A stretch of 64,000 nt of DNA from Marifrigoribacter sp965178585 (GTDB lineage Bacteria; Bacteroidota; Bacteroidia; Flavobacteriales; Flavobacteriaceae). A model generated the notes under the pieces. It saw only the letters and a program-made list of their open reading frames with translations. It was not told the origin of the DNA and did no database searches. Made by a program: the position numbers and the translations under genes. The DNA is taken from NCBI GenBank assembly GCA_965178585.1, contig OZ238267.1, positions 992,001 to 1,056,000 of the forward strand, written 5' to 3'. Of this stretch, positions 17,476 through 24,944 are shown one piece after another. The number at the start of each line of letters is the position of its first letter. Position 1 is the first letter of the stretch.

Positions 17476-18351
17476 ATGGATGAAATTAAATCCCATTTCG
17501 TTTTCAACAGATCTCAGCGAAATGGGATTTTGTTATTGCTATTAATTATAATTGGCTTTATAACTGCAAACTATTTTATAGACTTTTCTGAAGAAAATGT
17601 ATTGGATACAGATTCTGAAGAAATAGTTACTATTCAAAAAGAATTAGATTCGTTACGAGCGATAGAGATTGCCTCTAGGAAACCAAAAGTATATCCTTTT
17701 AATCCTAATTTTATTAAAGATTTTAAAGGATATACGTTAGGAATGTCTACTGAAGAAATTGATCGATTGTTAAAGTTTAGAAGTGAAAATAAATGGATCA
17801 ACTCAAAAGAAGACTTTAAAAGAGTAACAAAAGTTTCAGATTCATTATTGAATGTAATTAGTCCTTATTTTAAATTTCCAGACTGGGTAACCAATCCAAA
17901 ACCTAAAAAGAATTTTACGACCAAAAGCTATAAGCCAAAATCATATAAACAGAAAATAGACTTGAATATAGCAAGTTTAGAACAGCTGCAAAATGTAAAT
18001 GGAATAGGAGAAGCATACAGTAATAGAATTATAAATTATAGAGAAAAGATAGGTGGCTTTACTGCAGATTTACAATTGTATGAAGTGTATGGATTGGACA
18101 ATCAAGTTATAAAAAGAATATTAAACGACTTTACTGTTAAAACCCCAAAAGAGATTGTTAAAATGAATATCAATACAATTTCAGCTTCAGATATTGCAAC
18201 CATACCCGGAATTTCATTTTACTTAGCTAAGAAGATTTGGGAATACAGAATGCTAAGAGGTCGAATTTCAGACTTTTCAGAGTTAGAAAAAATTGAAGGT
18301 TTAACGGAAAGAAAGTTAATAGGAATTCAGCTATATTTGACCCTTGAATAA
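17476..18351 (+). CDS. Helix-hairpin-helix protein with one membrane helix (ComEA-like)
   Basis: The 291-residue protein has one N-terminal membrane helix ('GILLLLLIIIGFITANYFI', about residues 17-35), so the rest probably faces the periplasm. It then carries three ComEA-type helix-hairpin-helix units: a divergent one around 'LGMSTEEIDRLLKFRSENKWINSKEDFKRV', and two clear ones, 'IDLNIASLEQLQNVNGIGEAYSNRII' (about 160) and 'MNINTISASDIATIPGISFYLAKKIW' (about 235). HhH pairs of this type bind DNA backbone non-specifically; ComEA acts in DNA uptake. No other competence genes are nearby, so DNA uptake is only a possibility. Confidence 0.8.
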   Translation: MDEIKSHFVFNRSQRNGILLLLLIIIGFITANYFIDFSEENVLDTDSEEIVTIQKELDSLRAIEIASRKPKVYPFNPNFIKDFKGYTLGMSTEEIDRLLKFRSENKWINSKEDFKRVTKVSDSLLNVISPYFKFPDWVTNPKPKKNFTTKSYKPKSYKQKIDLNIASLEQLQNVNGIGEAYSNRIINYREKIGGFTADLQLYEVYGLDNQVIKRILNDFTVKTPKEIVKMNINTISASDIATIPGISFYLAKKIWEYRMLRGRISDFSELEKIEGLTERKLIGIQLYLTLE

Positions 18352-18393
18352 TTGTCAATGCAATCCTGCATTTGAGAATAATCATTAAAAGGA

Positions 18394-19560
18394 ATGAACA
18401 ATATGTATTTTACTGAAGAACACGAACTTTTTAGAAAAAGTTTAAAAGATTTTATGCAAAAAGAAGTGGTCCCTCATATAAATAAGTGGGAAGAGGATGG
18501 AGTTGTAGAGCGATTTATTTGGAAGAAAATGGGTGATATGGGCTTCTTTGGAATTAATTATCCTGAAGAGTTTGGAGGATTAAATTTAGATCTGTTTTAC
18601 ACAGTAGTTTTTCTTGAAGAACTTCAGAAGGTAAATTCTGGAGGGTTTGCAGCAAATATGTGGGCACATACTTATTTAGCGATGACTCATTTAAATAAAG
18701 AAGGAAGTCAAGAAGTAAAAGAAAAATATTTAGCACCTAGTATTTCAGGAGATAAAATAGGTTGTTTATGTATCACAGAACCTTTTGGAGGGTCTGATGT
18801 TTCAGGTATGAGGACTACTGCTTTAAGAAAAGGAGATTCATTTGTTTTAAATGGATCAAAAACTTTTATTACCAATGGGGTGAAAAGTGATTATCTAGTA
18901 GTTGCAGCTAAAACAACACCTGAACAAGGAGGGAAAGGGATCAGCATTTTTGTGGTAGATAGAGAGACACCCGGAATATCATCAACTAAACTAGATAAAT
19001 TAGGATGGAAAGCTAGTGATACAGCTGAAATAGCATTTGATAATGTGACCATTCCTGTAGGTAATTTAATGGGAGAGGAAGATATGGGATTCCCATATAT
19101 CATGCAGCATTTTGCTTTAGAACGTTTGGTAATGGCTGTAAATGCTCATGCAAGAGCAGAATATGCATTGGAATATGCAATACAGTATATGAAAGATAGA
19201 AATGCTTTTGGTAAAAGTATTTCTACATTTCAAGCTTTAAGACATAATGTGTCACAAATGGCAAGTGAAATTGAAGTTTGTAAAACATTTAATTACAATA
19301 CGGTAAAGAGATTAGACGGCGGTGAATATGTTGTAAAAGAAGCGACTATGGCTAAGTTAACAGCAACAAAAATGGCGGACGATGTTATTTATCAATGCCT
19401 TCAGTTATTAGGAGGTTACGGTTATATGGAAGATTATCCATTGGCTCGTATGTTAAGAGATAGTCGTTTAGGCCCAATAGGAGGTGGTACTTCTGAAATT
19501 TTAAGAGAAATTATCGCTAAAATGGTAATAGACGGGAAGGATTACAAACCGGCTACTTAG
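18394..19560 (+). CDS. Acyl-CoA dehydrogenase
   Basis: The 388-residue protein is a full-length FAD acyl-CoA dehydrogenase: N-terminal helical domain, then 'CLCITEPFGGSDVSGMRTTA' and 'LNGSKTFITNGVKSDYLVVAAKT' of the beta domain (flavin contacts), then 'RNAFGKSISTFQALRHNVSQM' and 'QLLGGYGYMEDYPLARMLRDSR' of the C-terminal helices. The position that holds the catalytic Glu in short- and medium-chain enzymes (E in YEGTSEI) is Gly here ('IGGGTSEIL'), while a Glu occurs in the helix 'HARAEYALEYA', the arrangement of long-chain/isovaleryl-type enzymes; this is inference from alignment by eye. Its last 17 codons are duplicated downstream in the 83-bp repeats. Confidence 0.92.
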   Translation: MNNMYFTEEHELFRKSLKDFMQKEVVPHINKWEEDGVVERFIWKKMGDMGFFGINYPEEFGGLNLDLFYTVVFLEELQKVNSGGFAANMWAHTYLAMTHLNKEGSQEVKEKYLAPSISGDKIGCLCITEPFGGSDVSGMRTTALRKGDSFVLNGSKTFITNGVKSDYLVVAAKTTPEQGGKGISIFVVDRETPGISSTKLDKLGWKASDTAEIAFDNVTIPVGNLMGEEDMGFPYIMQHFALERLVMAVNAHARAEYALEYAIQYMKDRNAFGKSISTFQALRHNVSQMASEIEVCKTFNYNTVKRLDGGEYVVKEATMAKLTATKMADDVIYQCLQLLGGYGYMEDYPLARMLRDSRLGPIGGGTSEILREIIAKMVIDGKDYKPAT

Positions 19561-19728
19561 TTTTTTTAATATTTTAGCGAAAATAATTCAAAATTATCGC
19601 TAAAATGGTAATAGACGGGAAGGATTACAAACCGGCTACTTAGTTTTTTTAATATTTTAGCGAAAATAATTCAAAATTATCGCTAAAATGGTAATAGACG
19701 GGAAGGATTATAAACCTGTTACTTAGTT
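19510..19728 (+). repeat. 83-bp tandem triplication of the acyl-CoA dehydrogenase 3' end
   Basis: Copies start at 19510, 19593 and 19676. Copies 1 and 2 are identical over 83 bases; each holds the last 17 codons (including the stop) of the acyl-CoA dehydrogenase plus about 32 bases of downstream sequence. Copy 3 is partial (about 53 bases) and differs at three positions: two synonymous changes and one Ala-to-Val. At each copy junction the 10-bp inverted repeat ATTTTAGCGA / TCGCTAAAAT (19571-19606 and 19654-19689) can form a hairpin. Only copy 1 is in frame with the gene; copies 2 and 3 are untranslated. The stretch from 19729 to the next gene shows only another small palindrome (TTTTAGCTAAAA) and no gene. 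Confidence 0.93.
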
Positions 19729-19832
19729 ATTTTAAGTCGCTTTACGTTTTAGCTAAAATAACAGTTGAAGATAAGAATTGTAATATTGCGGCATAAATAT
19801 TGAAGAAAGCTAGTAAACCCAAATTAGATAAA

Positions 19833-21263
19833 ATGACACTTAATTATTTTAAACGATTTTCTTATATACTATTTCTAATCTGCTCTTTAAATGCTTTTTC
19901 TCAAGTAGAGTTAAAAAGCAAAATCATTGACTTTACAACCTACGAGCCCTTAGAAAATGCAAGTATTTATATAGAAAATTCTACAATTGGCTCTGTAAGT
20001 AATGTAGATGGTAAATTTGTGCTTTCTGTTCCAAAAAGATTTGAAAACGATACCTTAGTAATATCTTCAATAGGTTATAAAAGTTTCAAAATTCTTGTTA
20101 GTGAATTTGTAAATGATGATGATATATTTTTAGAAGAAGATATTGCTTCTTTGGATGAAATTTTGATAGTTGTTGAAACTAGACCAAAAACAGGAAATGA
20201 TGTTGTATTAAGAGCAATAGAAGAATTGCCTGAAAATTTGCCAGAGCAACCCTACTTACAAAAGGGTTTTTTAAGGCATAAAGAACGAAATGTAAAAGAA
20301 TATAAATGGCTAATTGAAAGCGCTCTTACTTTATATGATTCTAGTTATGCCTCAGGTTCGAAGAAGAATTTAAAAATTAATGTCGATGAAAACAGAAAAA
20401 GCTACGACTTACGTGATGTAGATAGTTTGTTTGCTTACTCTTCTTATTTAAGAAGTACTTCAGAAAATTTTAAAATGAGTGCAAAAGAGCTACGAAGGGA
20501 TACAATTAAAACCGAAAAATTAGTAGAAGCCATTAAATGGAATGATGAAAGGGTTAACGGGTTAGGATTTTTATTTAAAGGAAAGCTAAACCTGATTAGA
20601 AACTCAAATAGCTCTAACGGTTTGTTTGGTGATAATATTCTAAAAGGTCATCAATTTAAAATTGATACTATTCTAGTCAATAATGGTAGAAAAATATATA
20701 AAATTGAAATCAAAAAAGGATTTGACTACGTTGGATTAAATACAAAGGGTATATACAATGAAGGATTTGAAGCAAAAGGATGGATCTATATTTATTGGGA
20801 CACTTTTGCAATAAAAAGAATCGAATACGAATTAATTGCAGCTTCAGAAAAACAAAAAAGACGTAGTAAGAGTTTATTGGGGACACTTAATGATCATAAA
20901 TTGATTATTTCTTATTTAGAATATGAAGGAAAAATGTATCCTAATTATTATTATTACGAAACTCCCAAACTAGTTAATGTTGGAGATAGGTCTTCAGATA
21001 AGTTATATAAAACTGAAGAAGAGAAAAAAAGATTAAAAGAAGAGCAGTTCTATTATACAGTTCAAGAAATACTCTTTACGGAAATAATTCAGGACCCAGA
21101 GGTAATAGCTGAAAAATTAGAAGGCCCTTGGTCTGAAGATATATTTACACAACGACCTTATAATAATGAGTTTTGGGAAAATTATAATATATTACTAGAA
21201 GGTGAAGAGGAAGAGAAGCTTGTACATGATTTAACTAAACGTGCGACCTTATTTAAAGAATAG
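19833..21263 (+). CDS. Secreted protein with carboxypeptidase-regulatory-like domain
   Basis: The protein of 476 residues begins with a Sec signal (MTLNYFKRFSYILFLICSLNAFSQ) and continues with a CarboxypepD_reg-like beta-sandwich (about residues 25-105: 'DFTTYEPLENASIYIENSTIGSVSNVDGKF...LVISSIGYKSFKI'), as at the N-termini of many Bacteroidota surface proteins. The remaining 350 residues are mixed beta and charged helix ('EGFEAKGWIYIYWDTFAIKRIEYELIA', then a Lys/Glu-rich stretch), with no catalytic motif known to me. I prefer the ATG at 19833 over the in-frame TTG at 19800 because it puts the signal peptide at the N-terminus. No partner genes; it lies between the 83-bp repeats and rpsU. Confidence 0.75.
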   Translation: MTLNYFKRFSYILFLICSLNAFSQVELKSKIIDFTTYEPLENASIYIENSTIGSVSNVDGKFVLSVPKRFENDTLVISSIGYKSFKILVSEFVNDDDIFLEEDIASLDEILIVVETRPKTGNDVVLRAIEELPENLPEQPYLQKGFLRHKERNVKEYKWLIESALTLYDSSYASGSKKNLKINVDENRKSYDLRDVDSLFAYSSYLRSTSENFKMSAKELRRDTIKTEKLVEAIKWNDERVNGLGFLFKGKLNLIRNSNSSNGLFGDNILKGHQFKIDTILVNNGRKIYKIEIKKGFDYVGLNTKGIYNEGFEAKGWIYIYWDTFAIKRIEYELIAASEKQKRRSKSLLGTLNDHKLIISYLEYEGKMYPNYYYYETPKLVNVGDRSSDKLYKTEEEKKRLKEEQFYYTVQEILFTEIIQDPEVIAEKLEGPWSEDIFTQRPYNNEFWENYNILLEGEEEEKLVHDLTKRATLFKE

Positions 21264-21316
21264 TATAGAATTTTGAAAAAAATCAAAAACTAACTTTTAT
21301 AATCAAAAAACTTATA

Positions 21317-21324
21317 TATCTTTG
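21317..21324 (+). promoter_or_regulatory. -7 promoter element TATCTTTG of rpsU
   Basis: An exact TAnnTTTG match lies 30 bases before the rpsU ATG at 21354. Between them is 'AGAGAGGAGG', an unusually clear Shine-Dalgarno-like purine run for this phylum. Confidence 0.55.
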
Positions 21325-21353
21325 CCGTCCTAAAAGAGAGGAGGTTAAGAGTT

Positions 21354-21548
21354 ATGTTAATAATACCAATTAAAGAAGGAGAAAATATAGATAGAGCACT
21401 AAAACGTTTTAAACGTAAGTTTGATCGTACAGGAACTAAGAATCAACTACGTGAAAGAAAACAATTCACAAAACCTTCAGTAAAAAGAAGAGCACAGATT
21501 CAAAAAGCTCAATACATTCAGAACTTAAGAGACCAGGAAGAAGTTTAG
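21354..21548 (+). CDS. rpsU: 30S ribosomal protein S21
   Basis: The 64-residue, strongly basic protein matches S21: 'IPIKEGENIDRALKRFKRKFDRTGTKNQLRERKQFTKPSVKRRAQIQKA'. S21 sits on the 30S platform near the 3' end of 16S rRNA. In Bacteroidota it takes part in sequestering the anti-Shine-Dalgarno of 16S rRNA, and it is notable that rpsU here has a good GGAGG upstream (21340-21345), which could serve autoregulation; that is an inference from known work on this phylum. A terminator follows before the recombinase gene. Confidence 0.95.
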   Translation: MLIIPIKEGENIDRALKRFKRKFDRTGTKNQLRERKQFTKPSVKRRAQIQKAQYIQNLRDQEEV

Positions 21549-21571
21549 TATTTCTTTTTGATTTAGAATAT

Positions 21572-21617
21572 AAAGTCCGTTGAAATTAGTAATTTTACTT
21601 TTCAACGGACTTTTTTT
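21572..21617 (+). terminator. Intrinsic terminator of rpsU abutting the xer start codon
   Basis: A perfect 14-bp inverted repeat (AAAGTCCGTTGAAA / TTTCAACGGACTTT, 21572-21585 and 21600-21613) with a 14-base loop ends in a T-run at 21611-21617. The next base is the A of the xer ATG, so the terminator occupies the whole leader of that gene. Confidence 0.88.
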
Positions 21618-22508
21618 ATGCCATTCACATCTTTTATTAATTACTTAAAGTTAGAGAAAAATTATTCTCAACATACGTTAATTGCATATCAAAAAGATCT
21701 TGAAGGTTTTCAAGAATTTGCTTTTCAAGAGTTTGAGTTTTTAGAAATAAATACCGTAAGTTATTCTATAATTAGAAGTTGGATAGTGAAGTTGGTTGAT
21801 GATGGAATTTCAAATACTACAATTAATCGTAAGATATCATCCTTAAGGACCTATTATAAATTTTTATTGAAAATTGGGGATATAGAAATTAGTCCTTTAG
21901 CAAAACACAAGGTGTTAAAAACTTCAAAAAAATTACAAGTCCCTTTTTCAGAAAAAGAAATTGAAAACGTATTAGAGATATTAAAAGAAGATGAAAGCTT
22001 TGTAGGTTTAAGAAATAAGTTAATTGTCGAGCTTTTTTACTCTACTGGAATGAGGCGAGGAGAATTAGTAAATTTAAAACTGAATGACATTTCTATTTCT
22101 CAAAAAACAATTAAAGTATTAGGTAAAAGAAATAAGGAACGAATTATTCCTTTATTGCCTACAATATTAGAATCAATTGACACTTATTTAGCATATAGAA
22201 AAGAAATAAATGGTGTTAAGGATGTAAATTTCTTGTTTATTACCGAGAAAGGAACCAAAATTTATGAGACTTTAGTGTATAGGGTAATTAATTCTTATTT
22301 TAGTAAGGCTTCAGAGAAAGTAAAAAAGAGCCCCCATATATTAAGGCATTCATTTGCTACTCATTTATTAAATGAAGGAGCAGATATTAAATCGGTAAAA
22401 GAATTATTAGGGCACTCTAGTTTGGCGTCAACTCAAATATATGCTAACAATAGTATATCTAAGTTAAAGCAAGTTTATAAAAATTCTCACCCAAGAAACA
22501 CAAAATAA
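21618..22508 (+). CDS. Tyrosine recombinase of the XerC/XerD family
   Basis: The 296-residue protein has the N-terminal SAM-like core-binding domain ('FINYLKLEKNYSQHTLIAYQKDL') and the C-terminal catalytic domain with all active residues: Arg in 'STGMRRGELVNLK', Lys in the beta-hairpin 'VLGKRNKER', 'HILRHSFATHLL' (HxxR), 'LGHSS' and the nucleophile Tyr in 'STQIYANN'. The length and spacing match chromosomal Xer recombinases, which resolve chromosome dimers at dif near the terminus, and there is no sign of a mobile element around it. Assignment to XerC or XerD is not possible by eye. The ATG follows the rpsU terminator directly; a TACTTTTC near-match to the -7 consensus lies in the terminator loop. 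Confidence 0.9.
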   Translation: MPFTSFINYLKLEKNYSQHTLIAYQKDLEGFQEFAFQEFEFLEINTVSYSIIRSWIVKLVDDGISNTTINRKISSLRTYYKFLLKIGDIEISPLAKHKVLKTSKKLQVPFSEKEIENVLEILKEDESFVGLRNKLIVELFYSTGMRRGELVNLKLNDISISQKTIKVLGKRNKERIIPLLPTILESIDTYLAYRKEINGVKDVNFLFITEKGTKIYETLVYRVINSYFSKASEKVKKSPHILRHSFATHLLNEGADIKSVKELLGHSSLASTQIYANNSISKLKQVYKNSHPRNTK

Positions 22509-22662
22509 TTGTTGAAAAAAAAGAACCATATTTTTGATAAGTTTGAAAAAATAAATAAATAATTTTGAATTGTTTTGTAGCTGTAAAAGCTTAATTTTGA
22601 AAGGTTAAATTTTTTGAAGAAAAAAAAACATTAATTATTAAGAATATTTTTTAAAAAAAGTT

Positions 22663-22691
22663 TTGTAGAAATAATATTTTATATACATTTG
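22663..22691 (+). promoter_or_regulatory. Promoter of the tRNA-tuf cluster (TTG-18-TACATTTG)
   Basis: A TTG at 22663-22665 is separated by 18 bases from TACATTTG at 22684-22691, a full match to the Bacteroidota promoter. The stretch from the xer stop to here (22509-22662) is A/T-rich with no gene that I can see. Confidence 0.65.
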
Positions 22692-22693
22692 CA

Positions 22694-22720
22694 GTCCGTT
22701 AGAAATAGCGGGCTTTTTTT
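22694..22720 (+). terminator. Hairpin plus U-tract in the leader of the tRNA-tuf transcript
   Basis: GTCCGTTA / TAGCGGGC with a GAAA tetraloop (8-bp stem with two G-T pairs) is followed by seven T residues. It lies just after the promoter and 20 bases before tRNA-Thr, so it could act as a leader attenuator or simply as a strong start-proximal structure. Confidence 0.5.
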
Positions 22721-22740
22721 AAGTAAAAAGCAAGCCGAAT

Positions 22741-22814
22741 GCCGATGTAGCTCAGCTGGCTAGAGCAGCTGATTTGTAATCAGCAGGTCGTGGGTTCGAG
22801 TCCCTCCATCGGCT
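22741..22814 (+). tRNA. tRNA-Thr (anticodon TGT)
   Basis: A 74-base cloverleaf: acceptor stem GCCGATG / CATCGGC, D-arm with 'AGCTCAGCTGG', anticodon stem GCTGA / TCAGC around the loop TTTGTAA (anticodon TGT), and T-arm with GTTCGAGTC. The 3' CCA is not encoded. It is the first tRNA of the cluster. Confidence 0.95.
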
Positions 22815-22905
22815 CTTTGAAAAATTAAATTTTAAAAGTATGTTTATCGAATTGATAATCAGTAAACAAGCTTAAAAAAGTTCTTTAAAATAGATATTAA
22901 ATTAA

Positions 22906-22987
<82 letters not shown>

Positions 22988-23068
22988 CATAAGTTTCTAA
23001 TTTATGTGAGGCGCCTTAAAAATATCTAAGTATTGAAATGTTTTTTGAATTGAAATTCAAAATTAAAA

Positions 23069-23141
23069 GCGGGAGTAGCTCAGTTGGTAGAGCGTCAGCC
23101 TTCCAAGCTGAATGTCGCCAGTTCGAACCTGGTCTCCCGCT
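23069..23141 (+). tRNA. tRNA-Gly (anticodon TCC)
   Basis: A 73-base cloverleaf: acceptor stem GCGGGAG / CTCCCGC with discriminator T, anticodon stem TCAGC / GCTGA around CTTCCAA (anticodon TCC), and T-arm GTTCGAACC. Confidence 0.95.
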
Positions 23142-23207
23142 CTATTATTTATCCTGCTAAGGCAGAACCTTTTTTTGCTTTAATTAAAAGGAAAAAAAAC
23201 ACTTTAC

Positions 23208-23279
23208 GCCGGTGTAGCTCAGGGGTAGAGCGTTTCCTTGGTAAGGAAGAGGTCTTGGGTTCAAATCCCAACATTGGCT
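23208..23279 (+). tRNA. tRNA-Thr (anticodon GGT)
   Basis: A 72-base cloverleaf with acceptor stem GCCGGTG / CATTGGC, which contains two adjacent G-T wobble pairs, anticodon stem TTTCC / GGAAG (one wobble pair) around TTGGTAA (anticodon GGT), and T-arm GTTCAAATC. It is the second threonine tRNA of the cluster, just upstream of tuf. Confidence 0.93.
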
Positions 23280-23338
23280 CAAATAAATAGTATATTATAA
23301 TAAGTACTAATATATAACTAAGATTAAATAAATACAAA

Positions 23339-24526
23339 ATGGCAAAAGGAACTTACGATCGGTCGAAACCGCATTTAAATGTTGGAACAATTGGACACGT
23401 AGATCACGGTAAAACAACATTAACTGCAGCTATTACTAAAGTATTAGCAGATGCAGGTTTTTCAGAAGCTTCAGCTTTTGATCAAATTGATAATGCCCCT
23501 GAGGAAAAAGAAAGAGGAATTACAATTAACTCTTCACACGTTGAGTATGCAACAGCTAATCGTCACTACGCTCACGTTGACTGTCCAGGTCACGCGGATT
23601 ACGTAAAAAACATGGTTACTGGTGCTGCACAAATGGATGGTGCTATTTTAGTAGTTGCGGCTACAGATGGTCCAATGCCACAAACACGTGAGCATATCTT
23701 ATTAGGCCGTCAGGTAGGTATTCCTCGTATCGTTGTATTCATGAATAAAGTGGATATGGTTGATGATGAAGAATTAATCGAGTTAGTTGAAATGGAAGTT
23801 CGTGAGCTTTTAAGCTTCTACGAATATGATGGTGATAATGGACCTGTAATTGCTGGATCTGCACTTGGTGCACTTAACGGTGAGCAAAAATGGGTTGATA
23901 CAGTATTAGAGCTTATGGAAGCTGTTGATACTTGGATCGAAGAGCCATTACGTGAAGTAGATAAAGATTTCTTAATGCCGATTGAGGATGTATTCTCAAT
24001 TACTGGTCGTGGTACTGTAGCAACTGGTCGTATTGAAACTGGTGTTGCAAATACTGGAGATCCTGTGGATATTATCGGTATGGGAGCTGAAAAATTAACT
24101 TCTACTATTACTGGTATTGAAATGTTCCGTCAAATCTTAGATAGAGGTGAGGCTGGAGATAATGCAGGTATCTTATTAAGAGGTATTGCAAAAGAAGATA
24201 TTAGAAGAGGAATGGTAATCTGTAAAACAGGTTCTGTTACTCCTCACGCTAAATTTAAAGCTGAGGTTTATATCCTTAAAAAAGAAGAAGGTGGACGTCA
24301 TACTCCATTCCATAACAACTATCGTCCACAGTTTTACGTTCGTACAACGGATGTAACGGGAACTATAATGTTGCCAGATGGTGTTGAGATGGTAATGCCA
24401 GGTGATAACTTAACTATAACAGTTGAATTGCTTCAGGCAATTGCAATGAATGTTGGTCTTCGTTTTGCTGTCCGTGAAGGTGGTAGAACAGTAGGTGCTG
24501 GTCAGGTAACTGAAATTTTAGACTAA
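23339..24526 (+). CDS. tuf: Translation elongation factor Tu
   Basis: The 395-residue protein is a complete EF-Tu. GTPase motifs are G1 'GHVDHGKTTL' (about residues 19-28), G2 'RGITINSSHVEY', G3 'DCPGHADYVKNM', G4 'NKVDMV' and G5 'GSALGAL', followed by beta-barrel domains 2 ('GRGTVATGRIETG') and 3 ('GGRHTPFHNNYRPQFYVRTTDVTG'). It delivers aminoacyl-tRNA to the ribosome. The switch-I motif has SSHVEY where E. coli has TSHVEY. It sits in the conserved tRNA-tuf-tRNA(Trp)-secE order and is probably co-transcribed with the upstream tRNAs, being 59 bases from the last of them. Confidence 0.99.
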   Translation: MAKGTYDRSKPHLNVGTIGHVDHGKTTLTAAITKVLADAGFSEASAFDQIDNAPEEKERGITINSSHVEYATANRHYAHVDCPGHADYVKNMVTGAAQMDGAILVVAATDGPMPQTREHILLGRQVGIPRIVVFMNKVDMVDDEELIELVEMEVRELLSFYEYDGDNGPVIAGSALGALNGEQKWVDTVLELMEAVDTWIEEPLREVDKDFLMPIEDVFSITGRGTVATGRIETGVANTGDPVDIIGMGAEKLTSTITGIEMFRQILDRGEAGDNAGILLRGIAKEDIRRGMVICKTGSVTPHAKFKAEVYILKKEEGGRHTPFHNNYRPQFYVRTTDVTGTIMLPDGVEMVMPGDNLTITVELLQAIAMNVGLRFAVREGGRTVGAGQVTEILD

Positions 24527-24548
24527 ACAATACAAGTAAAAGTTTTTT

Positions 24549-24577
24549 AAGGTGTCCTGATTATATCGGGACGCCTT
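24549..24577 (+). terminator. Strong hairpin between tuf and tRNA-Trp
   Basis: A 13-bp stem (AAGGTGTCCTGAT / ATCGGGACGCCTT, two G-T pairs) with the loop TAT lies 22 bases after the tuf stop. It lacks a proper U-tract (GACTTTTATAA follows), so partial termination or an RNA-processing/stability site before tRNA-Trp is as likely as full termination. Confidence 0.5.
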
Positions 24578-24616
24578 GACTTTTATAACGGGTAGAGTGA
24601 AATAATTGCCCAAGAA

Positions 24617-24689
24617 ACGGGTTTAGCTCAGTTGGTAGAGCACTGGTCTCCAAAACCAGGTGTCGTGAGTTCGAGTCTCTCAACCCGTG
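24617..24689 (+). tRNA. tRNA-Trp (anticodon CCA)
   Basis: A 73-base cloverleaf: acceptor stem ACGGGTT / AACCCGT with discriminator G, anticodon stem CTGGT / ACCAG around CTCCAAA (anticodon CCA), and T-arm GTTCGAGTC. Discriminator G and anticodon CCA are tryptophan identity elements. Confidence 0.95.
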
Positions 24690-24746
24690 CAAAAATTGAA
24701 ATTGTTGAAAAGCAATTTTGTGTAGAATAAATAAAATAAGTTAAAA

Positions 24747-24935
24747 ATGATAAACTACATCAAAGAATCGTATAACGAACTTAAAAATCATGTTACTTGG
24801 ACCCCTTGGTCTGAAGCGCAGCGTTTAACAGTTATTGTTGCAGCATTTTCAGTAGTGTTAGCTTTGCTTGTTTTTGGAATTGATACTGTGTTTAGCGGTG
24901 TTATTAGTAAATACTTTGAATGGATTAAGTCTTAA
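24747..24935 (+). CDS. secE: Protein translocase subunit SecE
   Basis: The 62-residue protein has the amphipathic helix 'YIKESYNELKNHVTWTPWSEAQRLTVIV' and a single membrane helix ('IVAAFSVVLALLVFGIDTVFSGVI'), the minimal one-helix SecE seen in most bacteria. SecE clamps SecY in the translocon. The nusG start follows nine bases after its stop, so both are in one operon. Confidence 0.95.
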   Translation: MINYIKESYNELKNHVTWTPWSEAQRLTVIVAAFSVVLALLVFGIDTVFSGVISKYFEWIKS

Positions 24936-24944
24936 TATATAAAG

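Noticed and set aside
21618..22508. Xer-family gene as the integrase of an integrated element
   Set aside because: The protein has chromosomal Xer length and motifs, the neighbours are core translation genes, and no attachment-site duplication of the nearby tRNA ends was seen.
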